64,000 nucleotides of DNA from Streptosporangiaceae bacterium NEAU-GS5 (GCA_017592665.1 JAGFNW010000035.1:1-64000); one strand, 5' to 3'. Positions 42,222-52,124 are shown, counted from the first letter of the stretch. Program-made: numbers and translations. The notes: a model not told the origin generated them from the letters alone.

Positions 42222-43652
42222 ATGACGACAAGGACACGCCTGCTCAGCGGCCTCACGGCCGGAGTGGCGTTAATCGCGGCGGCGATGTTCGCCACCACCA
42301 CGGCAAGCGCCGACACCTCCTTCCAGCTTCGCAACGACGGCGCCGGCCGATGCGTGGACTCGCCGAACAGCGCCTCCGCCAACGGCACCCTGCTGCAGAT
42401 CTTCGACTGCAACTCCAACCCCAACCAGCGGTTCATCTACACCGACGCCAAACGACTCCAGATCCTCGGCAAATGCCTGGACTCCCCCACCGGCGCCGGC
42501 TCGGGAACCCGCGTCCAGCTCTGGGACTGCCACACCGGCACCAACCAGCAGTGGAACGTCAACACCAACGGCACCGTCACCAACGGAGCCAACAACCTCT
42601 GCCTCGCCGTCACCGCCACCGGCAACACCAGCCCGGTGACCCTCGCCACCTGCAACGGCAGCACCAACCAGCGCTGGACCCGCCTCAACGAGACCCAGCC
42701 CTCGCCATCGCCCAGCGCCTCCCCATCACCGTCGCCGAGCGGCACGTGCGCGCTTCCCTCGACCTACCGCTGGACATCGACCGGCTCGCTGGCGAACCCG
42801 AAATCGGGATGGGTCTCACTCAAGGACTTCACCACCGTCACCTTCAACGGCAGGCATCTGGTCTACGGGACGACGCACGACACCGGAACCAGATGGGGCT
42901 CGATGAACTTCGCCCTGTTCACCAACTGGTCCGACATGGCCTCGGCGACCCAGAACACGATGTCGTCCTCCACCGTCGCCCCCACCCTGTTCTTCTTCGC
43001 CCCCAGGAACATCTGGGTGCTGGCCTACCAATGGGGCGCGACCGCGTTCTCCTACCGGACCTCCAGCGACCCCAGCAACGCCAACGGCTGGTCATCGGAA
43101 CAGACGCTGTTCACCGGAAGCATCTCCGGCTCCGGCACCGGGCCCATCGACCAGACGCTGATCGGTGACAGCACGAACATGTACCTGTTCTTCGCCGGGG
43201 ACAACGGCAAGATCTACCGGGCCAGCATGCCCATCGGGAACTTCCCGGGCAGCTTCGGCTCGACCTCCACAGTGATCATGAGCGACTCGACGAACAACCT
43301 CTTCGAGGCCGTTCAGGTCTACAAGCTCCAGGGCCAGACCCGCTACCTCATGATCGTCGAGTCGATCGGCTCGCAGGGCCGCTACTTCCGCTCGTACACA
43401 GCCACCAGCCTGGGCGGCTCGTGGACAGCCCAGGCCACGAGCGAGAGCAGCCCCTTCGCCGGCAAGGCCAACAGCGGCGCCACCTGGACCAACGACATCA
43501 GCCACGGCGACCTGATCCGCAGCAACCCCGACCAGACCATGACCGTCGACCCCTGCAACCTGCAGCTGCTCTACCAAGGACGCAGCACCAGCTCCGGCGG
43601 CGACTACGGCCTGCTGCCCTACCGGCCGGGCCTGCTCACACTGCAGCGCTGA
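42222..43652 (+). CDS. Secreted GH62 alpha-L-arabinofuranosidase with CBM13 module
   Basis: 476 residues. Sec signal; residues about 33-155 are a ricin-type CBM13 with three QxW-like repeats ([24 protein letters not shown]); Pro/Ser linker about 157-175; then a GH62 catalytic domain: [20 protein letters not shown] (with the Asp in SLKDFT), [28 protein letters not shown] and [11 protein letters not shown]. It removes arabinose side chains from arabinoxylan outside the cell. A LacI-type operator lies upstream. Confidence 0.95.
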   Translation: MTTRTRLLSGLTAGVALIAAAMFATTTASADTSFQLRNDGAGRCVDSPNSASANGTLLQIFDCNSNPNQRFIYTDAKRLQILGKCLDSPTGAGSGTRVQLWDCHTGTNQQWNVNTNGTVTNGANNLCLAVTATGNTSPVTLATCNGSTNQRWTRLNETQPSPSPSASPSPSPSGTCALPSTYRWTSTGSLANPKSGWVSLKDFTTVTFNGRHLVYGTTHDTGTRWGSMNFALFTNWSDMASATQNTMSSSTVAPTLFFFAPRNIWVLAYQWGATAFSYRTSSDPSNANGWSSEQTLFTGSISGSGTGPIDQTLIGDSTNMYLFFAGDNGKIYRASMPIGNFPGSFGSTSTVIMSDSTNNLFEAVQVYKLQGQTRYLMIVESIGSQGRYFRSYTATSLGGSWTAQATSESSPFAGKANSGATWTNDISHGDLIRSNPDQTMTVDPCNLQLLYQGRSTSSGGDYGLLPYRPGLLTLQR

Positions 43653-43690
43653 CGACGTCACCGGCTCCACGTGCCGACCGGCTCAGTCCG

Positions 43691-43724
43691 CTCCCGCCGA
43701 CCGCTTCTTCGCGGCCGGCGGGAG
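43691..43724. terminator. Bidirectional hairpin CTCCCGCCG/CGGCGGGAG
   Basis: Perfect 9-base arms with an inner CGC/GCG pairing, 39 bases after the GH62 stop and seven bases before the PaaX stop. Well placed to end both convergent transcripts. Confidence 0.7.
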
Positions 43725-43731
43725 GGGAGCA

Positions 43732-44550
43732 CTAGGACGGGACGGTGTCGAGAAGGTCGGCGACGATCCGGTTGGCGGCCTCTTCCAGGGCGGCGTAGCG
43801 GTCGAGGAGGACGGCGTGCGCGCGCGGGGCGGGCCAGCCGGACGGAAGGTCGCGCAGCGGCAGGCGCGGGTCGTGGCGGATCGTTCCCAGCCACTCCGAC
43901 AGCAGGAAGAGCTTGCGGGCCAGCGGGTCGGTCACGGCGGGCAGCGGATCCAGGCGGTCCCAGCGGCTGAGGAAGGTCTCGTAGCGAGCGGCCAGCCCGT
44001 CGAGGTCGTACGCCTCCGCCAGAAGCGGCCCGATCTCGGCCGGGTGCACGAGCCGAGCCGAGAAGACCTTGACGTGATCCTCGAGGGCCAGCTCGGCGAG
44101 GATCGCGCCGACGTCGACCCGGGACGGCGCGATCCACAGCCCGTTGTGGATCGGCCCGAAGCCGGACCAGGTCAGCCGGGACCGCAGGTCGTGGCGGATG
44201 TTGCGCCACTCCTCCGGCAGCGAGAACCCGACGAGGGTCCATTCGCCGTCGCAGTCGAGGTTGACGGGTCCGGTGGACCAGACTCTGGCCTCGCCGTCCT
44301 TGAGGATCTCGGTCGAGTGCTCGGTGAGCCCGAAGTACATCTTCCGGCCCCGCTTCTGGCGGCGCAGCAGCCCCCGGCTCACCATCCGGGTGAGGGTGGA
44401 GCGGGTGGCGTGCCCGGACACACCTACCCGCGCCATCACGTCGAGGTAGCTACCGGAGAACACGCTGATGTCCCGGCCCAGCACGTAGTTGCCGAGGAAG
44501 GTCAGCATCAGGGTCTGCGGCCGGAGCACAGGCGGTTCCTCGGCGTTCAT
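43732..44550 (-). CDS. PaaX-family transcriptional regulator
   Basis: 272 residues from ATG 44550. N-terminal winged helix (LMLTFLGNYVL, HATRSTLTRMVSRGLLRRQ, RGRKMYFGLT), central PaaX domain (WTLVGFSLPEEWRNIRHDLRSRL, GFGPIHNGLWIAPS) and the C-terminal PaaX_C domain (FLLSEWLGTIRHDPRLPLRDLP). PaaX proteins sense aryl- or acyl-CoA thioesters. The nearby operon encodes an acyl-CoA ligase and hydratase, so this regulator may control it; the secreted hydrolase gene lies between. Confidence 0.88.
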   Translation of the reverse strand: MNAEEPPVLRPQTLMLTFLGNYVLGRDISVFSGSYLDVMARVGVSGHATRSTLTRMVSRGLLRRQKRGRKMYFGLTEHSTEILKDGEARVWSTGPVNLDCDGEWTLVGFSLPEEWRNIRHDLRSRLTWSGFGPIHNGLWIAPSRVDVGAILAELALEDHVKVFSARLVHPAEIGPLLAEAYDLDGLAARYETFLSRWDRLDPLPAVTDPLARKLFLLSEWLGTIRHDPRLPLRDLPSGWPAPRAHAVLLDRYAALEEAANRIVADLLDTVPS

Positions 44551-44561
44551 GGCTCTCAAGG

Positions 44562-45860
44562 CTAGGGGGTGACCAGATGGGGAGGCCGGTAGGGCAGGAA
44601 CATGCCGCCGTCCAGGCCGAGCGCGGCGGCGGCCCGGTTGAGCCCGGCCGCCGTGACGTCGCCCCAGCGCCCGGTGACGACCCGGTTCTGTACGGCGTCG
44701 ACGCCCGCGACCAGTTCGGCGGTGGTGAAGGCGCAGTGCCCGGCGCGGTCCACGAAGGCCTGCCGGAGCAACTCCGGCCGGGTGACCCGGGAGGCGTACG
44801 CCCGCTCCTGCTCCACGGGGACGAGCTGGTCGGAGATGGTGTGCAGGTTCAGCTCAGGGGCATGGAGCCGTCCGGTCGGGGTCGAGGTCCGCAGCATCCA
44901 TCCCAGCGCCTCGCGGTCGCGTGGTATCGCGGCGTGGGAGGTCAGGTCTGCCAGATCCGCCCGCAGGTTACTGCCCGCCGACCGGTACAAGGCGGCCACC
45001 TGGGCGAAGTGCGGCGACTCGCGCAGCAGCCGGGCGAAGTCGACCCCGGCCGTCCAGCCGCTGTCCCCGCCGGCCGCCAGCTCGATCCAATAGCGGCCTC
45101 CCACCACGAAGTTGAGCACGCTGGTCATCCACTGGTACTGCTGCGCCTCCTGACCCCCGTAGTCGCGCGGGCCGGGCTTGTCCATCCCGGGGAACCACGC
45201 CGACTGGTTGAGGTAGGCGGCGGCCAGCGCGATCCGGGCCCGTCCGGCGGGCGTCGCCTGGGCGTCCTTGAGCAGTTGAGTGAGGATGGCGCCGGTGGCC
45301 GACGCGTCGGCCTGGGTGGCGAATCCGGTGAGCCGGATGCTCTCCGAGGGGGCCAGCAGCCGGGCCAGGGTGTATTCGGCCGTCAGCTGGTAGGCGTTCA
45401 GATCCACGCCTCCCGCGACGATCCCGCAGGTGGTGAGGGCGCCGTCGACCCTGCCGGTCTCGGCGATCCGGGCGCTGATCAGCCCGCCCATCGAGGTGCC
45501 GAACGCGATGACGCGCTTCGGCCGGCCGGCCAGGGCCGCGACGGCCGTCGCCGTGTCGAGCTGATCCTCGACGGCGCTGCCCAGCGCCCACCACGAGCCG
45601 TCGGGGTCGTACGAGGAGCCGGCCAGCGCGTAGCCCCGTGCGAGCAGGGCCGCGGCCACCGCCGGGCTCGGCGCGTCCTGGGCGATGAGCGGCCCGAACC
45701 CGTGGCTGTAGAGCAGCAGGGTGCCGTTCCATTCCGCGGGGACGTCGGCCACCCAGGTAGACCCGTCCGCGAGAGCGCCGGTGAAGTGACCCGACTCCGC
45801 ATGCGCAGGGGCGAGCGGCATCAGCAGCACCGCCGCCAGGACGATCACGAATCGTTTCAC
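44562..45860 (-). CDS. Secreted alpha/beta hydrolase
   Basis: 432 residues. Sec signal (VIVLAAVLLMPLAPAHA), then an alpha/beta-hydrolase fold with oxyanion region LLLYSHGFGP, nucleophile Ser123 in AFGTSMGGLISA, and a C-terminal His in VDRAGHCAFTTAE. Large for the fold, with a helical cap around 170-290. Similar secreted actinobacterial enzymes are annotated only as hydrolases. It is divergent from the uptake operon and 12 bases from PaaX, so it may release the carboxylate that the importer takes up (inference). Confidence 0.8.
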   Translation of the reverse strand: MKRFVIVLAAVLLMPLAPAHAESGHFTGALADGSTWVADVPAEWNGTLLLYSHGFGPLIAQDAPSPAVAAALLARGYALAGSSYDPDGSWWALGSAVEDQLDTATAVAALAGRPKRVIAFGTSMGGLISARIAETGRVDGALTTCGIVAGGVDLNAYQLTAEYTLARLLAPSESIRLTGFATQADASATGAILTQLLKDAQATPAGRARIALAAAYLNQSAWFPGMDKPGPRDYGGQEAQQYQWMTSVLNFVVGGRYWIELAAGGDSGWTAGVDFARLLRESPHFAQVAALYRSAGSNLRADLADLTSHAAIPRDREALGWMLRTSTPTGRLHAPELNLHTISDQLVPVEQERAYASRVTRPELLRQAFVDRAGHCAFTTAELVAGVDAVQNRVVTGRWGDVTAAGLNRAAAALGLDGGMFLPYRPPHLVTP

Positions 45861-45882
45861 ATTTCAGATAGTCGGCAGAGTG

Positions 45883-45896
45883 TTGACGTTCGTCAA
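45883..45896. promoter_or_regulatory. TTGACGTTCGTCAA palindrome in the divergent promoter
   Basis: Perfect 6-base arms (TTGACG/CGTCAA) with a 2-base centre in the 77-base gap between the secreted hydrolase and the importer operon. It may be the operator of the PaaX or another regulator; the left arm also resembles a -35 box. Confidence 0.55.
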
Positions 45897-45898
45897 TA

Positions 45899-45937
45899 GA
45901 GCGCCTAACTTCAGGGTTCCCACCCTGTGAGGCGCTC
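45899..45937 (+). promoter_or_regulatory. Nested hairpin covering the start region of the importer operon
   Basis: Outer arms GAGCGCCT (45899-45906) and AGGCGCTC (45930-45937) enclose an inner hairpin CAGGGT-TCCC-ACCCTG (45912-45927). The right outer arm ends exactly at the ATG (45938) and contains the only ribosome-binding-like bases (GTGAGG). Folding would hide the start signal, so translation of the first gene may be controlled. Confidence 0.5.
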
Positions 45938-47128
45938 ATGATCAGGATCATGCCGGTCCTCGCCGGTCTCTCCCTCGTCTTATCCGCCACCGCTTGCGGC
46001 GGCTCCTCAGGAAGCGGCGACGGCCCCATCAAAATCGGCCTCATCGTCTCCCTCACGGGCAACTACGCGCCCCTCGGCAGCGAGGACAAGAAGGCGGTCG
46101 AGCTGGCCGTCGAGCAGGTCAACGCCAAGGGCGGCCTGCTCGGCCGCAAGGTCGAGATCGTCTTCCGCGACGACAAGACCCTGCCCGACCAGGCCGTGCT
46201 GGCCTTCAACGACATCAAGGGGCAGGAGCTCACCGGGATGATCGGCCCGGTGTTCTCCAATTCGGCGCTCGCCGTCGAGCCGCTCGCCCAGCGGCAGAAG
46301 CTGCCGTATCTCTCCCTGTCTCCGGCCACCGAACAGGTCAACCCGATCAAGTCGTACATCTTCGTGACGCCCGCGCTGGCCTCGATGTACGCCGAGCGTT
46401 TCCTGCAGTACCTCCAGAACGCGAAGATCACCAAGATCGCGGTCGCGCACGACTCCAAGAGCGCCTACGCGGTCTCGGGATACACGGCGCTCACCCAGCT
46501 CGCATCGAAGTACGGGGTGCAGATCGTCCAGGACGACTCATTCGAGACCACCACCACCGACTTCAGCCCGATCCTCACCCACGTCCGCGGCTCGGACGCG
46601 CAAGGGTTCATGTTCTGGGGCACCGGCGCGCCGGGCGTCATCGTGACCAAGCAGTACGCCGCGGCCGGGCTGAAGATTCCGCTGCTGCTCACCGGCTCGC
46701 AGGCGAGCAAGCTGTGGCTCACCCCGGTCGGCCCGGCCGGTGAGGGCATCACGATCGAGAGCGCGATCGGCGTCGTCGGCGACGCCCTGCCGGACGGCCC
46801 GCAGAAGCAGATCATCGACCAGATGGCAGGCCCCTTCAAGACCAAGTACGGCTACCCGCCGCCGCAGTTCGCGCAGGACGGCTACAGTGCGGCCCTGCTG
46901 CTGTTCCAGGCCATCAGGAACGCCGGCGGCACCGATCCTGAGAAGATCCAAAAAGCGCTGGAATCGATGAAGCTGATCACTCCCAACGGCCTGTTCAAGT
47001 ACTCCCCCACCGACCATTCCGGCCTCAGCCCGGCCTACATCTCGGTCAACACCGTTACCAACGGCGCCTTCGTCCCCACCGAGTGGGCCAAGGCGCAGCT
47101 GCTCCAGACCATCGCCACGCAGGGATGA
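45938..47128 (+). CDS. livK: ABC importer substrate-binding lipoprotein (HAAT/branched-chain type)
   Basis: 396 residues. Lipobox in LSATACGG, then a periplasmic-binding type I domain: IKIGLIVSLTGNYAPLGSED, VNAKGGLLGRKVEIVFRDD and TGMIGPVFSNSALAV, typical of Leu/Ile/Val-type receptors. Such receptors also bind aromatic acids, amides and other carboxylates, and the downstream catabolic genes suggest that here. First gene of a coupled nine-gene operon. The gene symbol reflects family, not known ligand. Confidence 0.9.
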   Translation: MIRIMPVLAGLSLVLSATACGGSSGSGDGPIKIGLIVSLTGNYAPLGSEDKKAVELAVEQVNAKGGLLGRKVEIVFRDDKTLPDQAVLAFNDIKGQELTGMIGPVFSNSALAVEPLAQRQKLPYLSLSPATEQVNPIKSYIFVTPALASMYAERFLQYLQNAKITKIAVAHDSKSAYAVSGYTALTQLASKYGVQIVQDDSFETTTTDFSPILTHVRGSDAQGFMFWGTGAPGVIVTKQYAAAGLKIPLLLTGSQASKLWLTPVGPAGEGITIESAIGVVGDALPDGPQKQIIDQMAGPFKTKYGYPPPQFAQDGYSAALLLFQAIRNAGGTDPEKIQKALESMKLITPNGLFKYSPTDHSGLSPAYISVNTVTNGAFVPTEWAKAQLLQTIATQG

Positions 47129-47886
47129 GCGGTCTTGAAGTGAGCGCCGTCGCCAAGCACTTCGGCGGCGTGTACGCCGTCCGCGACGTCTCGTTGAGCG
47201 TCGCGGACGGTGAACTGCGCGGCATCATCGGCCCGAACGGCGCGGGCAAATCCACCCTGTTCAACGTGATCAGCGGGCACCTGGCCGCCGACGAGGGCGC
47301 CATCTCGCTCGACGGCCGGCGCATCGAGCGGCTGCCGCCGCACCAGCGGGCCGGGCTCGGCGTCTCGATCGTGTTCCAGGCCGCCCGCATCTTCCGCGGC
47401 ATGACCGTAGGCGAGAACGTCATGGTCGGGGCGCACCGCACCACGTCGGCCGGCTTCACGGCCGCGGCGCTGCGACTGCCGGCGCACCGAAGGGACGAGC
47501 GCCGGATCGCGGCCGCGGCCCACGCGGCGCTCGAAATGACCGGCCTGAGCGAGTTCGCCGACCGGGACGCGGGAACGCTGCCGCACGGGCTCCAGCGCTC
47601 GATGCAGCTGGCCCGCGCGCTGTGCGCGGAGCCGTCGCTGCTGCTGCTCGACGAGCCCGCCTCCGGCCTCCGCGCCGCCGAACGCGAGGACCTCATCGAG
47701 CTGCTGCGCAAACTACGCGACACCGGCCTCACGATCATGCTGGTCGAGCACGACGTCGCGCTGGTCGGCCGGCTCGCCGACCGGATCACCGTGCTCGATC
47801 TCGGCGCCGTCATCGCCGAAGGCACCCCCGGACAGATCCGGGACCACCCGCAGGTGATCGCCGCCTACCTGGGGGCCGCCCCATGA
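47125..47886 (+). CDS. livG: ABC importer ATP-binding protein (LivG type)
   Basis: 253 residues: Walker [11 protein letters not shown]-loop [18 protein letters not shown], Walker [16 protein letters not shown], switch IMLVEHD, and the LivG-type C-terminal [20 protein letters not shown]. The signature is degenerate: [15 protein letters not shown], with H-G-L in place of S-G-G, so ATP closure may rely on LivF. ATG overlaps the receptor stop (ATGA). Confidence 0.9.
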   Translation: MSGLEVSAVAKHFGGVYAVRDVSLSVADGELRGIIGPNGAGKSTLFNVISGHLAADEGAISLDGRRIERLPPHQRAGLGVSIVFQAARIFRGMTVGENVMVGAHRTTSAGFTAAALRLPAHRRDERRIAAAAHAALEMTGLSEFADRDAGTLPHGLQRSMQLARALCAEPSLLLLDEPASGLRAAEREDLIELLRKLRDTGLTIMLVEHDVALVGRLADRITVLDLGAVIAEGTPGQIRDHPQVIAAYLGAAP

Positions 47887-48551
47887 TCCAGGTGCGCGAC
47901 CTGGTGGTCCGCTATGGCTCGGCGACGGCGCTCGACCACGTCTCGCTTACCGTGGAGACCGGCGAGCTCGTCGCGCTCATCGGCCCGAACGGCGCCGGCA
48001 AGACCACTCTGGTCAACACGCTGTCCGGCATCCTGCGGCCCGCGTCGGGCTCGATCGAGGTCACGGGCCGGCTGGCGCACGTGCCCGAGGGCCGCCACCT
48101 GTTCGGCGATCTCACCGTCGAGGACAACCTGCGGCTGGGAGCGTGGCGCTCCAGGGACAGAGACCCCTCCTGGCTGTACGGCCTGCAGCCTCAGCTCGCC
48201 GAGTTACGCAGGCGAAAAGCACGCACCCTGTCGGGCGGACAACAGCAACTGGTCGCCGTGGGCCGCGCGCTGATGGCCCGCCCGGACGTCCTCATGATCG
48301 ACGAGCTGTCCCTGGGCCTGGCTCCCCTCGTGGTGACCCAGCTCGCCGCCGAGCTGACCGCCCTTCACCGGGACCAGGGGATGGCCCTGCTCCTCATCGA
48401 CCAGAACGCCCGGCTGGCCTTCGACCTGTGCGACCGCGCCTACGTCCTTGAGGCCGGCCGGAATGTGGCCGAGGGCCCGTGCGCGGAGCTGGCCCGCAGC
48501 CCCGAGGTCGCGCGCGCCTATCTCGGCGGCCCGGTGAAGGAGATCTCGTGA
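47883..48551 (+). CDS. livF: ABC importer ATP-binding protein (LivF type)
   Basis: 222 residues: Walker A GPNGAGKTT, signature LSGGQQQL, Walker B VLMIDELSLGLAP (L in place of P at DEPS), switch LLIDQNARLAFD, where N replaces the usual switch His as in other LivF proteins (QN). HVPEGRHLFGDLTVEDNL is the LivF Q-loop region. It overlaps LivG by four bases. Confidence 0.9.
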   Translation: MIQVRDLVVRYGSATALDHVSLTVETGELVALIGPNGAGKTTLVNTLSGILRPASGSIEVTGRLAHVPEGRHLFGDLTVEDNLRLGAWRSRDRDPSWLYGLQPQLAELRRRKARTLSGGQQQLVAVGRALMARPDVLMIDELSLGLAPLVVTQLAAELTALHRDQGMALLLIDQNARLAFDLCDRAYVLEAGRNVAEGPCAELARSPEVARAYLGGPVKEIS

Positions 48552-49408
48552 GCGATTTCCTCTCCTACGTGCTCAACGGCCTGGCGGTCGGCTGCGGATT
48601 CGCGCTGCTGGCCAGCGGCCTGGTCACCATCCACCGGGTCACCGGCGTGGTCAACTTCGCGCAGGCCATGTTCGCCGTCGTCGCCGGACTGACGGCCGGC
48701 TCCGCGCTCGGCGCGGGCCTGCCGCACGGGGCGGCCGAGCTGGCGGGGGTCGCGATCGCGGTCATCGCCGGGCTGCTGACCGGGCTGGCCGCCGTCGGCA
48801 GGCGCGGCACCACGCCACAGTCCGCTCTGATCGTCACGCTCGGGGTCGGCATCCTCGCGTACGCCGTGGAGATCGCGATCTGGGGGGACCAGCCGCGATC
48901 GTTCGCCGGGCTGCCGGGCTCGCTCGAGGTGGGCGGCGTGGCCATCCAATGGCAATATCTGCTGGTCATCGGTGTCGCGGCGGCGGTGTTCGCGGCGCTG
49001 GCCCTGTTCTTCGCCCGCACCGACCGGGGCAAGGCGCTCACCGCCTGCGCGTCCGACCCGTACGGCGCCCGGCTGGTCGGCATCGACGTGCTCCGAATGA
49101 GCCTGATCGCCTTCGCGCTCGGCGGCGGGCTCGGCGGGATCGCCGGAGTGCTGGTGACCCCGCTGCAGCCGATCTCGTTCGACTCCGACGTGGCCCTGAT
49201 CGTGAACGGCTTCGCGGCGGCCATCATGGGCGGCCTGAACCGGCCCGGCCCGGCGCTGGCCGGTGGCCTGCTGCTGGGCGTGGCCGAGGCGCTGGTCGCC
49301 GGATACGGCAACGCCGCGCACCAGACGGAGATCGCGCTGGTCCTCATGCTGGCGATCATGATCTGGCGGGCCGTGCGCACCCCCGTCGTGCAGGAGGAGA
49401 CGGTATGA
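48548..49408 (+). CDS. livH: ABC importer permease (LivH type)
   Basis: 286 residues, seven to eight membrane helices, beginning LNGLAVGCGFALLASGLVTIHRV and VNFAQAMFAVVAG, the usual LivH opening. The ATPase-contact loop is GKALTACASDPYGARLVGID. GTG start overlaps the LivF stop. Confidence 0.9.
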   Translation: MSDFLSYVLNGLAVGCGFALLASGLVTIHRVTGVVNFAQAMFAVVAGLTAGSALGAGLPHGAAELAGVAIAVIAGLLTGLAAVGRRGTTPQSALIVTLGVGILAYAVEIAIWGDQPRSFAGLPGSLEVGGVAIQWQYLLVIGVAAAVFAALALFFARTDRGKALTACASDPYGARLVGIDVLRMSLIAFALGGGLGGIAGVLVTPLQPISFDSDVALIVNGFAAAIMGGLNRPGPALAGGLLLGVAEALVAGYGNAAHQTEIALVLMLAIMIWRAVRTPVVQEETV

Positions 49409-50370
49409 GCCGCGTCACGAGGAGGATCGCGCTCGGGATCGGTGCGGCGGTCACGCTCGCGCTGCCCCTCGTGCTCGACTCGGGACAGCTGTCGATATAC
49501 ATCCTGCTCGGGCTGACGGCCATCGTCACGGTCGGGCTGTCGATGCTCATGGGGTATGCCGGGCAGGTCTCGCTGGGCCAGGCCGCCTTCTACGGGATCG
49601 GCGCGTACACGGCGGGCCTGCTGGCCCTGCACGGTTGGCCGCCGCTCATCGGCCTGGTCGCCGCGCCGCTCGCCGCCGCCCTGGCCGCTCTGGTGCTCGG
49701 GGTTCCGCTGCTGCGGCTGCGTGGCCATCACCTGGCGTTCGCCACGCTGGCCATGCAGCTCATCTTGCTGTCGATCGCCGACAACCAGGCCTGGATGGGC
49801 GGCAGCATCGGACTGCAGGGCATCCCGCAGCTCAGCCTCGGATCGCTGGAGTTCGACACCGACATGTCGTACGCCTATGTCACCTGGATCGCGCTCGCGG
49901 GCGTCGTGCTGACAGCCCGGAACGTGATCCAGTCGCGGCCGGGCCGCGCGCTGCGCGCGCTGGCCACCAGCGAGGTCGCGGCCGAGTCGGCGGGCATCCC
50001 GGTCGGCCGATACAAGCTGACGGTCTTCGCGCTGTCGGCCGGATTCGCCGGCCTGGCCGGCGGCATCTACGCCTTCTACCTGGGATACGTCTCGCCGGGT
50101 TCGTTCCCGATTCTGCTGTCGGTCGGATATGTCGTCATGGTCGTGGTCGGCGGGCTCGGCACGATCTGGGGCGCGCTGGCCGGCACGGCCGCCGTCACCC
50201 TGCTGGTCCAACTCCTCAATCAGCTGGGCACACGCGACGGGGTCCCGGGATGGCTGCCGAGCGTGCTGTCGTACGCGGTGTACGCGGTGCTGCTGATCGC
50301 CGTCGTCCTCTATCTGCCGCGCGGCATCGTGCCCGCGCTCGTCTCGCTGCGAAGAAGGGCGGATTCATGA
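49405..50370 (+). CDS. livM: ABC importer permease (LivM type)
   Basis: 321 residues, about nine helices. LivM signatures: LMGYAGQVSLGQAAFYGIGA, RGHHLAFATLAMQLIL and coupling loop GRALRALATSEVAAESAGI, then GLAGGIYAFYLGYVSPGSF. ATG overlaps the LivH stop. With the preceding four genes it completes a high-affinity importer. Confidence 0.92.
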   Translation: MSRVTRRIALGIGAAVTLALPLVLDSGQLSIYILLGLTAIVTVGLSMLMGYAGQVSLGQAAFYGIGAYTAGLLALHGWPPLIGLVAAPLAAALAALVLGVPLLRLRGHHLAFATLAMQLILLSIADNQAWMGGSIGLQGIPQLSLGSLEFDTDMSYAYVTWIALAGVVLTARNVIQSRPGRALRALATSEVAAESAGIPVGRYKLTVFALSAGFAGLAGGIYAFYLGYVSPGSFPILLSVGYVVMVVVGGLGTIWGALAGTAAVTLLVQLLNQLGTRDGVPGWLPSVLSYAVYAVLLIAVVLYLPRGIVPALVSLRRRADS

Positions 50371-51248
50371 GCATCGACCTCACGGGGAAGGTCGCCATCG
50401 TGACCGGCGCGGGCCGTGGGCTCGGCCTCGCCTACGCGTCGGAACTGGCGGCCAAGGGGGCGTCCGTCGTGGTGAACGACGCCGACGGGGACGCCGCCGT
50501 GGCAGCCGCGAAGCTTGTCGGCGGGGTGGCCGAGGTGGCCTCCGTCGGCACGGCCGAGGCGGCGGAGAAGCTGGTCTACCGCGCGGTCTCCGAGTTCGGC
50601 AGGCTGGACATCATGGTCACCAACGCGGGAATCCTGCGTGACCGGGTGCTGTGGAAGATGACGGACGACGAATTCGACGAGGTCGTCACCACGCATCTCC
50701 GCGGCACGTTCACCTGCGGCCGCGCCGCGGTCGCCCTTCTTCGCGAGCAGGGAGAGGGCGGGCGGCTGATCCTGGTCGGGTCGCCCGCCGGGCAGCGCGG
50801 CAACTTCGGCCAGACCAACTACGCGGCGGCCAAGGCCGGCATCGCGGCGCTGGCGCGCACCTGGTCGATGGAGTGCGCGAGGGCGGCCATCACCGTGAAC
50901 GCCGTCATCCCGGTCGCGGCCACCGCGATGACGGCGACGATTCCCGCCTTCGCGCCGCACATCGAGAGTGGTGAGCCGTTCCCGGAATGGCTGCGCAAGG
51001 GCGAGGGGTTCGGCACGCCCGCGGACGCGGCCGGGCTGGTCGCCTTCCTCGCCTCGGAGGACGCCGCCGCGGTGACCGGGCAGTGCATCGGCATCGGCGG
51101 CGACCGGCTCTCGATCTGGTCGCATCCCGCCGAGATCGCGGCCGCGTACCGGGACGGCGGCTGGACCGCGGACGCGATCGCTGGAATCTGGTCCGCCGGG
51201 CTCGGCCGTTTCGTCCAGAGCGTCGGCATCCCGGGCCCCGTGCAATGA
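50367..51248 (+). CDS. Short-chain dehydrogenase/reductase
   Basis: 293 residues. NAD(P) motif TGAGRGLGLAYA, NAG in IMVTNAGILRD, catalytic Ser in VGSPAGQRG and Tyr/Lys in TNYAAAKAGI. A C-terminal extension after the core (SIWSHPAEIAAAYRDGGW) is like the SDR domains of peroxisomal-type 3-hydroxyacyl-CoA dehydrogenases. In this operon it could oxidise a hydroxyacyl-CoA made by the MaoC hydratase (inference). Confidence 0.88.
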   Translation: MSIDLTGKVAIVTGAGRGLGLAYASELAAKGASVVVNDADGDAAVAAAKLVGGVAEVASVGTAEAAEKLVYRAVSEFGRLDIMVTNAGILRDRVLWKMTDDEFDEVVTTHLRGTFTCGRAAVALLREQGEGGRLILVGSPAGQRGNFGQTNYAAAKAGIAALARTWSMECARAAITVNAVIPVAATAMTATIPAFAPHIESGEPFPEWLRKGEGFGTPADAAGLVAFLASEDAAAVTGQCIGIGGDRLSIWSHPAEIAAAYRDGGWTADAIAGIWSAGLGRFVQSVGIPGPVQ

Positions 51249-52111
51249 ATCTCTCCGAGATCGTGGCGATCGACGTCCACACGCACGCGGAGGTCTCCGA
51301 GAAGGGCCCGGCGTCGCTGTCCGACGAGCTCAACGACGCTTCCTCGGGCTACTTCAAGGTCCAGGGCCCGCGCAAGCCGACAGTGCCGGAGATCGCGGCG
51401 TACTACCGGGAGCGGAACATGGCCGCCGTGGTCTTCACCGTGGACGCCGAGACCGCCACCGGACGGCCGCCGGTCCCCAACGAGGAGGTGGCCGAGGCCT
51501 GCGCGGCCAACGCCGACGTGCTGATCCCTTTCGCGAGCGTGGACCCGTGGAAGGGGCGCGCCGCCGTCCGTGACGCCCGGCGGCTCATCGACGAGTACGG
51601 CGTGCGCGGCTTCAAGTTCCACCCCAACCTGCAGGCCTTCCACCCCAACGACCGGATGGCCTACCCGCTGTATGAGGTGCTGCAGGAGCTGGACGTCATC
51701 GCGCTGTTCCACACCGGTCAGACCGGCATCGGCGCGGGCGTGCCGGGCGGCGGCGGGATCCGGCTCAAATACTCCAACCCGATGGACGTGGACGACGTCG
51801 CCGCGGACTTCCCCCACCTGTCGATCATCCTGGCGCACCCGTCGTTCCCCTGGCAGGACGAGGCGCTCGCGGTGGCCACCCACAAGCCGGGCGTGCACAT
51901 CGACCTGTCCGGCTGGTCGCCGAAATACTTTCCACCCCAGCTCGTCCACTACGCCAACACCCTGCTCAAAGACAAGGTGCTCTTCGGCTCCGACTACCCG
52001 GTGATCAGCCCCGACCGATGGCTGGCCGACTTCGCCAAACTCGACATAAAGCCCGAGGTCAGGCCCCGCATCCTCAAGGACAACGCGGCCCGCCTCCTCG
52101 GCCTCTCCTGA
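51245..52111 (+). CDS. Amidohydrolase (ACMSD-like, metal-dependent hydrolase/decarboxylase)
   Basis: 288 residues, TIM-barrel amidohydrolase_2: metal motif IDVHTHAE at residues 9-16, GVRGFKFHPNLQAF, IALFHTGQTG, ILAHPSFPWQDEA and FGSDYPVISPDRW with the last Asp. These are the ligands of ACMSD/gamma-resorcylate-decarboxylase-like enzymes. Either C-C decarboxylation or hydrolysis of a ring or amide is possible. Coupled to the SDR gene by ATGA. Confidence 0.88.
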   Translation: MNLSEIVAIDVHTHAEVSEKGPASLSDELNDASSGYFKVQGPRKPTVPEIAAYYRERNMAAVVFTVDAETATGRPPVPNEEVAEACAANADVLIPFASVDPWKGRAAVRDARRLIDEYGVRGFKFHPNLQAFHPNDRMAYPLYEVLQELDVIALFHTGQTGIGAGVPGGGGIRLKYSNPMDVDDVAADFPHLSIILAHPSFPWQDEALAVATHKPGVHIDLSGWSPKYFPPQLVHYANTLLKDKVLFGSDYPVISPDRWLADFAKLDIKPEVRPRILKDNAARLLGLS

Positions 52112-52124
52112 AAGGGGGATCGAC

